From positions 16,136,414 through 16,200,413 of the forward strand of contig OX438749.1 of assembly GCA_949316235.1 (NCBI GenBank): DNA of 64,000 nt, given 5' to 3'. The position numbers were made by a program, and so were the translations under genes. This stretch comes from Oegoconia quadripuncta (lineage: Eukaryota; Arthropoda; Insecta; Lepidoptera; Autostichidae). This document shows positions 1 through 9,622 of the stretch, piece by piece; positions within the stretch are counted from its first letter, which is position 1; every line of letters begins with the position of its first letter. Below the pieces are notes generated by a model, which worked only from the letters and a program-made list of their open reading frames with translations, did not search any database and was not told the DNA's origin.

Positions 1-2
1 GT

Positions 3-986
3 AAACCAACAAATTTACAGCCCGCAATGGGAACGTTACCCATCTCTGGATTGGAACCTAATAAGGTTTTTAACAATGTCGGTTGTGATTTGGGCGGCCC
101 TATTTATGTAAAGGAGAGTTTACGCCGTAATGCAAAGATTCATAAGGCTTATTTTTGCCTGTTCGTCTGTTTTGCCACAAAGGCAGTACACCTGGAGGTA
201 CTATCGGACCTTACATGTGATTGCTTCCTAGCTACATTCGACCGGTTCGTTGCACGCCGCGGTCTTTGTAATTGTCTTTATTCAGACTGTGGTACAAATT
301 TTGTCGCCGCCGCGAAACATTTGAAAGAAGTCTTTTCCTTTTTTCGTCACCAGGACAATCGCGATAAGATATTCAGCGAGTTAGCTTCCCGTAAAGTGGA
401 ATGGAAATTCAACTCCCCCCTATCTCCAGCGATGGGTGGCCTGTGGGAATCTGGTATCAAATCTGCAAAATACCATTTACTACGAACAATCGGCGATAGA
501 TCTCTAACCTTTGAAGAGTTGTCTACAGTATTTTGTAAGATCGAAGCCATAATGAACTCGCGTCCTTTGTGTACTCTTTCTGACAATCCAAGAGAGTTTG
601 AAGTTTTAACTGCTGGACATTTTCTTATTGGGCAGAGTTTACTGTCTGTGCCTGAATATGACCTTGAAAATGTACCTTTGAACAGACTGTCTCGTTGGCA
701 AGCTATCCAGAAAATATCTCAATCATTTTGGAAGCGCTGGTCTCATGACTACCTCCATACGCTCCAGCAGCGAGCAAAGTGGTTTTCATCTCCACCCAAT
801 ATTAAAGCAGGCGACATGGTTTTACTTAAGTCTGATTTAACACGTCCTTTAAAATGGCCCCTAGGTCGAGTAGAAATTGTTCATCCTGGCGTTGATAACG
901 TTATGCGTGTTGTCACAGTGCGAACACAAACTGGTCTATTTAAAAGACCTGTTAATAAACTATGTCCCTTGCCTTATGTTAATTAA
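3..986 (+). CDS. Bel/Pao pol polyprotein, integrase and DUF5641 C-terminus (partial)
   Basis: C-terminal part of a Bel/Pao pol polyprotein that inserts element cDNA into the host chromosome. The frame is open to the window edge, so the ATG at 27 is an internal Met, not the start. Counting from that Met, a DDE-type core is visible: first Asp in GCDLGGP (D21), second in SDCGTNF (D87), and Glu in GGLWESG (E141). An Asn-Ser-Arg-Pro block (near 177) follows, and the C-terminus carries a DUF5641-like domain (GDMVLLK, then WPLGRV, then RPVNKLCPLP), which is typical of Bel/Pao and separates it from Gypsy. The zinc-binding HHCC module would lie upstream, outside the window. No stop or frameshift is seen before the TAA at 984-986. 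Family assignment is by motif recognition. Confidence 0.88.
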   Translation, partial: KPTNLQPAMGTLPISGLEPNKVFNNVGCDLGGPIYVKESLRRNAKIHKAYFCLFVCFATKAVHLEVLSDLTCDCFLATFDRFVARRGLCNCLYSDCGTNFVAAAKHLKEVFSFFRHQDNRDKIFSELASRKVEWKFNSPLSPAMGGLWESGIKSAKYHLLRTIGDRSLTFEELSTVFCKIEAIMNSRPLCTLSDNPREFEVLTAGHFLIGQSLLSVPEYDLENVPLNRLSRWQAIQKISQSFWKRWSHDYLHTLQQRAKWFSSPPNIKAGDMVLLKSDLTRPLKWPLGRVEIVHPGVDNVMRVVTVRTQTGLFKRPVNKLCPLPYVN

Positions 987-1180
987 TTTATTTACTTTTC
1001 TTTTATTTTATATTAGCTAGTAACTAGTAGATAGTATTTGCTTTATACACAGTAGCTTATACACTTCTTAGAATAGTTTTGAAGCCTTTGTGTGCTCATT
1101 TAATATTATTACATTTAACATTTAGTATAGGAACATGTACATTTAGGAGAAATCATCATGATGATTTCGGTGGGAGGCAT

Positions 1181-1755
1181 GTAGAATCTTCACTATTTGC
1201 CTAGTGGGTAGCTTCACATGAAGCTTCACTAATTTTGCGACTACCGCCGGTTATGGATGGTGGTGGTACAGTCGACCAGTCGGCCAGCACCCGTCGGACA
1301 TTGCGAACGTTTCGCTATCCTCAACGATCGAGAAGCTCCAATTGCAGCTGAACGTTTCACCTGCTCAGGCTTCGTCTTCTGGCTAGACGTTCTAGCTACC
1401 CTGTACTATTAACGAACTGAATTGAAGGAAGGTGGAATTACATCGGAACCCTTGTGTGTGACGTGACTCGTGTACCAATTATAGTCTTCCTATCCTGGCT
1501 GGCTGTAGACTCAAGGTGAGTGAAGCATGATCTACTTCTGGGTTTAGTGCTGGTTTGGCGTGCCTTCCTTCATCTCATCATCACATTCAACTCTCCATAC
1601 AGTCCACATTTTAGTAATTAAATTAAATTAGCCCTCCAAAAACCCACCATTTCGTAAGAATAACACTAAGTAGAATGATAGTATGCGGTCGAATATTTTT
1701 GTATATGTTTTTGTAATATGCAAATAAATGCTTGTTCTATCTATCTAGCCAATAC
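1181..1755 (+). repeat. Probable 3' LTR of the Bel/Pao element
   Basis: It starts TGTAGAATC directly after a purine-rich tract and ends ...CAATACA, giving the usual TGT...ACA ends. An AATAAA lies near 1722, about 30 bp from the proposed end. The partner LTR is outside the window, so both boundaries are estimates. Confidence 0.6.
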
Positions 1756-2196
1756 ACCGCAAAGGGAATTGGTTAGAATAGTTCTAGCGGACCGATCTGT
1801 CTGACGCTCGCAGAAGTCCCATCTTCAAATAATCAATTGTCAAGCAGACATAATAGATAAACAATGCTTGCGTCAATGACTGTTGACGCCGGAGTTTGCG
1901 AGGTTGGAAAACATGAAAAAAATTGGAAAACAAATCTGTGCAAAATAGATATACCTAAATATATTAAACTCTACAATCACTAGATTGAATAAATAACATT
2001 ATGCTTATGTAAAGGTGGGTACATTGTATTGAATCACGTCCAGCGGATCACGTCACATTTAAAACTATGTATATACAGTAAACATGCGGCATTTCCAGTA
2101 TAAGCAGGTCTGGCTACTATATTTCAAGTAGTACCTCGCCGCTATCTTATGCTGGTAGTATTTCAGCCATCGTGCCATTTACTGTACCTAATATCA
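1756..2196. other. Spacer between Bel/Pao element and globin gene
   Basis: Holds the 3' UTR and downstream flank of the globin gene (minus strand). No canonical polyadenylation hexamer for the minus strand was seen, and no other gene or repeat was recognised. Confidence 0.4.
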
Positions 2197-4944
2197 TTAG
2201 GGTTCATTGCCATTTAACGTTGCAAATATAGGGGGGTAAATAAAACCGACAAATCTTGCCCACGACGCAATGACTGCTTCAGTTAGTTTCAGATCATTTA
2301 CTAAGAAGTTCACGAACACGTCCTTTAACACCTGAAAGTAAACAGATTACTGTTAGTAAAGCAGGTGAAACTCATAAATGCAATAATTTTAAAATAGGAA
2401 CTTGTAACATTCAACACCATTGAGCAAACGCCCGAATATTTTCCAAGAGTCAGTTTCACGGGCGTTTTGCAAAACGGCAAACAAACTTTGAAGTTCAAAA
2501 AACGATTAACCCAATTCAAATTAAAAGCATAAGCTTGCAACCTTGGGATCTTCAAGTCTAGAGTGAATAGGCATTTACTGGGTGCGCGTGATACATCTTC
2601 GGCTACATCGTCACTTTCCATCAGGTGAGATTGTAGTCAAACGCGAAACCAGTTATTAATAATAAAAAAAAATAAAAATAAAAAAAAATATTTATTTGTG
2701 TCGAAAAATAGTATTGAAACCAAATAAGATCGATTTTATGATTTCCATAGCAAGAGAGAAATGCAATTAACTTTTCATATTTTTTATGTAGATTTTAATT
2801 AGATATTTTAAAATTGGGGTTATTCATTGAGGTCATTTCCAAAAGTGCTTCAAAGTACATTAAGAGAGCTTAATCCGTCCAGTGGCACACTCGTTGGATA
2901 AATTGAGATTTCAAGCACACGAAAGCGTTAAAGCTAATTATACGTAATACCTAAATAGCTTTAATTACGATTGTTTTGAAGAAGTTCTGTCTGAAATATA
3001 AATTTGAATTGAATTGAATTGAATTTGATAGGGGTTATTTTCCAGAAAAAGTGGCTGTTTATATAAATAATTTTAAATTCTTCAAAATAAACGTAATTAA
3101 TGCCATTTAGGTATTATTTATAATTAGCTTTAGACTTCTCGGGTCACAGCGATTTTTTTTATTTATTCGGTATTTTAACAGAAATCCGAATTTATTCAAT
3201 GAGGGCGCCACTGGACGGAATGAACTCTCTTAATGTGTTAGTTTCGAAAAACTCATTTTGCTTACCTACTGTGGATACTATAGACAACGCATAAACATTC
3301 ATACCTCAATATAAATGTTAGTTTTCATCACATAAACTAGCTTGATTCGAATCCGCAACGATTACAGCCGTTATTTTTTGCACGACGGCTTCGTACTTAA
3401 CCTAAATCACACCTGATGTTAAGTGAAGATGAGGTCGACATTTTAATATGCCCTACCACCAACCAAACCGAGTACTTAAACATGTACCCCGCTGGAGATC
3501 GAACCCGCGACCTCCGAATCGTAAACCCAATGTTGTTTACATTGAGCCACGGTTAAATTCCCAATCGGTCGTCTGGTAACAATTATTCTTTTTATTTTGT
3601 TAAATCCTTGACGCAGGTTTATTGCCAGGAATATGACTTGATACATAAACAAGTGAAGGGAAAATGGGAAGAAGAAGGAAGAAAGTAGTCAATGTAGAGT
3701 CGCGAACTAAAAAGTGGTATTTTTGTTTGTTTTGACTTATCAAATATAGGAATTTCGTACTTACGAAGAAGTATTCTTTTGGTACATGATGTTTTTGGTG
3801 TGATTCACCAAGTTTGTGCATCATAGCTATCACGACCTCCGGCTCGTCTAGGCTCAATATTACCATGTTGAGGGACGACATCAGATTGATCGCGTGAGCT
3901 CGGAATTGAGGGTTGGCGGAGAACTGAGCTTCGTCCATGTCCTTAATATGATTGAAATAAGTCCTTGTTGCCGGCTCTGCTCGGAAAAATCTGAGAAAAT
4001 AATTATAAATACATTAGCTTTTACTTGCAATTAGTTCACAATGTCGATTAAGATGACGGCCGAAAATAATTGAGAGTAGTCTAATAAAATTATTAGACAC
4101 GTTTGTTCATTGCTTAACCATTACATTTATTTAGACAATGATAACATATACAAGTATATGTAAACATTTTTTTATGATTTTGAAAGAATAAATAATGGCA
4201 GATGCCTGCCAAAACAAACACTAAGTGATAATCACTCCTAGTTTATGGAGAAGTCTCTACAGAGATACAATTTGCAACCCTTTTTCGTAGGCATTATGGA
4301 CCCTCGAACTCGTTGCTGCCGCGATACGAGTACTAGCCATGGAGGTCGTCTAAAGAAGTAGTGTGACGAACAATAGTAATGGAATATGAACCTTATATCT
4401 AGTGCTGAAGCACAATTACTGGCATAAAGACCCGCGCGCAACGCCTCAAGGCGCGTCCAGGTGGTCCAGAAATATACGTCTTGGCAGTATTAACTGTTAA
4501 GATTCATATATTGCTATTTTTAAAGTACCTACGCGTCGGGACGCCTGCGTCGCTGTGAGTTGACCCTCATAGTCAATATTCGGCTTTGAACAAGATACTG
4601 CTGTGGCCATGGCATGGTACCTATCTGACTATAGGTTCCAATATAACAAATTTTGTTCGCTGATCCATTGAATTATAACCTACTGATTTAACATTGATCT
4701 ACTAATTTATGATATGCAATTTCGAATGCGGAGCCAAAGTCAGTAAACTAGGAATAGTTGATATTATGATGATGGTAATTGATTCCTACCTTCGAAACAG
4801 CTCTAGCCCATAATTTGCAGCGTCAGCGTAAATAGGCGTCCAGGTCTTCCTGATCTCGTAGATGTCACGGTACGTCAGCCCTGATATAGGGTCCGGCTGG
4901 TCAGGGTCTACGCCCCACCACCACTTTGTTAGTATGCTGCCCAT
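2197..4944 (-). CDS. Insect globin (globin-1-like), three exons, 171 aa
   Basis: Haem-binding globin, probably an intracellular oxygen-binding protein of tracheal or fat-body cells, by analogy with Drosophila glob1. Exons on the minus strand: 4944-4790, 3990-3765, 2331-2197. All splice sites are GT-AG, and the spliced CDS is 516 nt (171 codons plus TAA). Key residues: CD-corner Phe64 in TYFNH, distal His84 in FRAHA, proximal His116 in GESHQ; the 32-residue spacing fits the family. Intron 1 is phase 2 inside helix B and intron 2 is phase 0 inside helix G, matching the ancestral B12.2 and G7.0 positions. The protein begins MGSILT, which fits an MGxxxT N-myristoylation signal and adds a Trp-rich N-terminal extension. 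An AG after a short pyrimidine-containing stretch lies only 6 nt before the ATG, so a 5' UTR intron is possible. Identification rests on residue pattern and close alignment with insect globins. Confidence 0.93.
2525..2650 (-). repeat. Interspersed repeat (family F), in globin intron 2
   Basis: Reverse-strand copy of a repeat also found at 35612-35850 and 58862-59030. Shared landmarks read along the repeat are CACCTGATGGAAAG, TGCCTATTCAC and TTGAAGAT. It lies in intron 2 of the globin gene, between exons 2 and 3. Confidence 0.6.
2651..3370. other. Globin intron 2, AT-rich, with short GAATT repeat
   Basis: Intronic. It contains A-rich tracts and a short (GAATT)n tract near 3003-3025. The sequence around 2875-2945 recurs roughly inverted around 3100-3230 (a segment with TCCGTCCAGTGGC against GCCACTGGACGGA), which suggests a small MITE spanning about 2870-3230. 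Confidence 0.35.
3373..3553 (-). repeat. tRNA-derived SINE, family A (internally deleted)
   Basis: Reverse-strand copy of the most frequent SINE in the window. The tRNA-like head (GTGGCTCAATGT A-box region, GGTTCGATC B-box) is at the 3499-3553 end and the tail near 3373. The middle of the unit is missing compared with 53027-53290. Confidence 0.75.
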
Positions 4945-5236
4945 GACTACCTATATGTAAAGTAGAATATCATATCATGTAACACACTTTCGCCTACGAA
5001 TGAACCTAGATGAGTTTTGAAGAATTTAGTGCTTGACAAGTGGATTTTGATATAGAAAGTAAAGACATGCTCAATGGTTTTATGTCATAGTCAGTTTCGT
5101 ATTTGGAACGTTTTGCTTTAACGTATTAATGCGACAATAGACCACCATTATTGTATTTTCAGGCGCTTTAACACCTAGGTAATGCAAATGCAGCGCGGGA
5201 CATCCATTCAGGCCGTTTTGAACTGGTAGCTCTGGA

Positions 5237-5626
5237 CAGTGGCGTAGCGTGGAGTAATCTAGACGTGGGCGAAGGCACATCAGCGAGGCCTTTTAGGCGT
5301 TTTCTTTCAGTAGCTATTATTTCCAAATGTACCAAATTAAATATTATGTACACATTACAAATATACGTATGATATATAATTAGGCTAAGTTTTTAATGAG
5401 AAATAAACTTATTCTTATCTTATTTCAGTGAATAAAAAAATCAAACCCAAAATATAGTCATATAATAATGAAATATGATTACGCGGAAAATATTTTTAGT
5501 ATAATTTTTATTTTGTACCCTGTGTGAACTAATCTTTTACAAAAATTCCAGGACTTCGCGCGAGGCCCCTAGAAGTGTTAGCCCGTGGGCGAGGACCCGA
5601 TTCGCCCACGCCTAGCTACGCCATTG
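5237..5626. mobile_element. hAT-type non-autonomous DNA transposon with perfect 8-bp TSD
   Basis: A 390-bp element with imperfect terminal inverted repeats: CAGTGGCGTAGC at the left and CAATGGCGTAGC at the right (read inward). It is flanked on both sides by the same 8 bp, GCTCTGGA (5229-5236 and 5627-5634). CA-rich ends with an 8-bp duplication are the hallmark of hAT elements. No transposase ORF is present. Confidence 0.9.
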
Positions 5627-5639
5627 GCTCTGGAAAACT

Positions 5640-8495
5640 ATGGGGGAGGCATTCAGCAGTGGCCATCCTGTGACTGATATGATGATGATGTATAGATAAT
5701 TTGTATTGTTGTAAATATGTCTAACACGTGACTCTAACAAAAATTAGCATTCGCAAACGGATCCCTGAATCGAAAACCTGTTCATGATAACTTGTAATAT
5801 TTTTGAACGACCTCTCCAACGACATTCCACAGGATGGCACACAAAAATAAAAAAATCATATCCATTTAGGGCGGAATTGAAAATACCTATATCTTATAGA
5901 GAAAATACGCCGTCTAACTCGCTTCGCATAGTACCTAGTACGCTAGCGCTTTATAAAATAATTAAAAAAATAAATTATGTAAAACCAAAATAATTTTTTT
6001 TGTTTAAGGCAAATTTTGTAAATATATGTATAGGTAAGTGTATAAAATTAAAGACAAAGAACAAATACCTAATACAATAATATGTATTAATATTTTGCGT
6101 GATACGAACCTCCATATCACAAGCCCTTACTTTATATTGTAAGTATACCTACAATACTTATCGATAACGGAGCTGGATCTTTGACAAAAGTTAGACAATA
6201 ATAATAAATTGGTTCCGCTTCATCGCACTTAGAATAAATCCTCATAAATAGGCCTCTACGCGTTGGGCATTGTCCCCATTCACATATAGAATTCATAGAG
6301 CCATGAATTTTTAAGTGAAATTATATAATTGAAATAAATTTATTAAAATACTATATAATATTTCCTCCATATTATCACGAAATTAACAAAAAATCACTTA
6401 ATAGTAAAAAAACAAATTTATTAGTCTGTTTTTCGGCTTACTTCTCGTAAACCACGCAACATTTTGATGCGGTTTTCACTGTGATTTAAAGAATTTCTTC
6501 CCGTAGGATTATATGTATAATATATGTTATATTATATGTATAGAAAGTAAATACATCCGAGCGAAGCCGGGGTGGGTCGCTAGTAGAATCTTTATGTTCA
6601 ATCAACCTAGCGTTAGATATTTGCAATACAATATTTACTTACCTACGTAGAGTCAACAACACTTATCTATCACCTTACAATGTTAACAAGTAAACGCATT
6701 CAATTGAATTGTATGCAGTTTAATAATTCTTTAACTTCGAGTTGATTATTTTGTTATCACTGCAAAAATGGTTATAAACTGCGCACGAGTCTGCCACCGG
6801 CTACATTGCAATTCACACTACTCTCGCGCGAACAATATGCGATGAAAGAATATCCTCATAAAATTGATATTAAAATACCTAATTAATTAGTAAGTGCGTA
6901 CGTGGTTAGGGACTGTAGTAGAGTTATATAGAATTTCACGATCGATCTAACAAATTTTTATCTGGACATTTATCTGGATATTTTTTAATTAGTTCATAAT
7001 TTCGATTAAACATTTTGATAATGAATAAAGATAGGCTATTTTAATCAAAACAAAATTGGTTGTGCTGGATGTTGGTAGTCAGTCTATGATTCCTATATCC
7101 TACATATGCACCAACACAAAACGTGAGAGGTGTCCGGTGACCCGGTGACCCTGACCATCGCACACTAAATAAATAAAACTGCTGACTGCGTAGTATTCAA
7201 GGTCTATGCCCGAATTTATCCATTCTATCGGTCCTAGCTCTCACGCTTCGTGGCAGTACCTAATTGTTGTCCTCTCCCAGGCCGTGCCACTCATCAACGG
7301 GTATCATTTCCAAGTTACTGCCAACCGGTTTTCGGAGATCGTTGCAGCATTTAGCAGGTGGGCATGCCTTATACTACGTTTGTAGAGACGTAGCTCCGCT
7401 GGCCCTCATGAATTTGATGTTTTCGCTATCGACTCGCTAAGAAGGACGCATTGATTGAAGATGATGCATCAAATCACGATTTACTCCAGCAACATGTGGG
7501 CAAAACGTACATTTAAAATTTGACGTTAGTTTGACTTCTAGACCTTCCTAAGTTACTACGATTCACTGATGAGAAAACATGAACAATAATGAACTAGGTT
7601 TAAGGCTTGGGCATTTTGAGTCAAACCTACTTACATCTTAGTGATTAAAATGTTTTCGCGTTTTTTCCTATGTTCACTCTTTAAACCAGTGTTGGATATC
7701 TTCAAGTAGTTGAGGAAACAAATGTGAAGTCTGTGGAGTAGGTAGACATAGACTTCACAGATATGTGTATCACGGGTGTATAGGTTATTTCATGAGATAT
7801 TCAAGGTTTGATATAAGATACTTATAATTGTTACTCAAACGAAGTCAGAACTTGATTAACTGTCTGTTTTGCTTCTTCCATTTTTAACTTCATTTAAGTA
7901 AGCGAGATAAACCGAAGACGCTGACTTGGATAGTTCCGTAACGAACGAATGATGACCAAAATATTTCTTAAACCTCCGAAAAATTTAGTATATCCTTTGT
8001 AAAAACTTGATAATTTTCGTTATTTCTACGTAGAGTAGGTTATAATATAGAAGGTAGACATGTATAGGTTGTATAAAAAGAAATATCATGTCCACAGCGT
8101 ACCTACCTACTCCGTGGATTTAGATTAGCAGATCTTCCTTTTAGACTATAAGATACTTGCTCTGAGTCTCAGGCTGACATTCAAAAACTGAACAGGACCC
8201 CTATTCTCGCACACTCGACATTTGTCTATCGATAGACATTGGCATGTCTATCTCTTTCACACTTATTTACGTGTGTAAAAGTGACAAACCTATTGATGTC
8301 GTTCGACATTGAAATCTCGAGTATGTGAGAGAGCGTTTAAGCTGACTCAAATACGATTTGACGTTTGTTAGTTCGAATTTATCTAAACTCAGAATTTGTC
8401 TGACTGTCATCCTCAGTAATAAACGTATCGCGTTTATCTCGTTCTCTGAGTTCAATCTCGAACCAACATCGTAGGTATTCTAGTAAATTTTTCGA
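5640..8495. other. Intergenic, no gene recognised
   Basis: AT-rich sequence upstream of both genes (between the globin start and DOHH). A short Helitron-like 3' end (GCGAAGCC...CGCTAGT) is at about 6540-6583. A somewhat GC-richer patch at 7190-7440 may be an old LINE remnant but shows no readable domain. I see no promoter motif I could defend. Confidence 0.4.
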
Positions 8496-8499
8496 TAGT

Positions 8500-9010
8500 A
8501 AATTCGGTATCGGAAAGTTTTTAATGTTGTTCTGTCTTATAGACTTCATAAAATAGTGAATCAAAAGGCAGTCATAGCGGCCTACCATGGCTATGTTGCA
8601 TCCATATTGAGATATGTTCTGGGGAAATGCTACTGATAGTGATGTGGTTCTTAAGGCACAAAAGAGATACCTATATACGTGCAATATCTAATTTGGAACG
8701 TACAGATTGTTGTAAGCCGCACTACATACAATTGAAGATATTAGCAGTGCCATCGTTATACATTTATGAAACTGCACTATTATTTTGTTCGGACTAATAT
8801 GCATCTCTTCACTCGTGTCACATCACAAGTAGACGGCGTTATGATCAGTTATGCCTGTTGTCCACGAGGACAGCATTTCTGCACAAAAGCATTTTTCCAA
8901 TGGCTCCTAAAGTGTATAATAAACTACCAAAAAGTATACGTGACTACACTACAACTGTACTAAATTATTCAAAACCGCATTATTTAAATTTTTAGTGCAA
9001 AAGGCATATT
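8500..9010 (+). pseudogene. Decayed LINE reverse-transcriptase C-terminus
   Basis: Broken remnant of a non-LTR retrotransposon ORF2. Pieces readable across frames include AAYHGYVASILRY near 8575, WGNATDSDVVLKAQK near 8615, and FPMAPKVYNKLPKS near 8895, in the order found at the C-terminus of Jockey/CR1-like polyproteins. At least two frameshifts and several stops separate them. Family level below LINE is not certain. Confidence 0.65.
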
Positions 9011-9622
9011 AGGTACTCTATCAATGAATTTTTGGTAGACAAGAGAGAGAGAGTAGTAAATAATAGGCGGGCAGGGCATGTCGATTGTTATTTATAATAT
9101 TAATGTCATTTCAATTAGTGATGCTGATACTCGATTATCCTTAATAATCGATTAATTCCTTACAAAATGTTAGTTGAAATCGGGCTATTTTGCGGAATCG
9201 TTGCACTTTCATTTCTAATTTCAACGAAATCAAAAAATGGTCATGAAGTGTTTCTGATTATTATGACCTCTGAGGAAATGCTAATATTTGGTATCATTTT
9301 GTTTTGATTTTAACTAAAACTTCGGTTTGACGCCGAAGAAAGTTGTTGAAGAGTTGATTTATAGAAATTGAATGCAAGTGTACCGATTTTTATTTAAAAT
9401 TACCCAATTTTTAGATTATTTCTATCGATTTTATTTCTACGACTGGCAACATTGTCGTTATGTCAAATAAGGCATTGTCTCCGTAGGTTTTGTATACTCT
9501 TTGGCATTTTCCATTTAATGGAAAGAAGAGAACCAAAAAAACTCTTTGGCATTGTCAAGAGTGTGTGTGTGTTCTGCTGCCTTTTATTATCTGGATTTAT
9601 TTACATTTGTGACTGAATAAAA
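9011..9622. other. DOHH upstream region
   Basis: Holds the presumed promoter and 5' UTR of DOHH. A short (AG)n run lies near 9043-9052. The motif ACTCTTTGGCATT occurs twice (about 9496 and 9540). No TATA box could be assigned with confidence. Confidence 0.35.

Larger units (their letters stand above)
1..1755 (+). mobile_element. Bel/Pao LTR retrotransposon, 3' portion
   Basis: The 3' end of a Bel/Pao-class LTR retrotransposon: the integrase end of pol (3-986), a short untranslated stretch, a purine-rich tract (GGTGGGAGGCA) just before position 1181, and a likely 3' LTR to about 1755. The 5' LTR, gag, protease and RT lie outside the window. The reading frame is unbroken in what is visible, so this copy is probably young, but whether the whole element is intact cannot be judged here. 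Confidence 0.85.

Noticed and set aside
347..586. 79-codon minus-strand frame
   Set aside because: Antisense shadow of the Bel/Pao integrase.
5080..5353. Two minus-strand frames of 61-66 codons
   Set aside because: They overlap the left end of the hAT MITE and have no domain.
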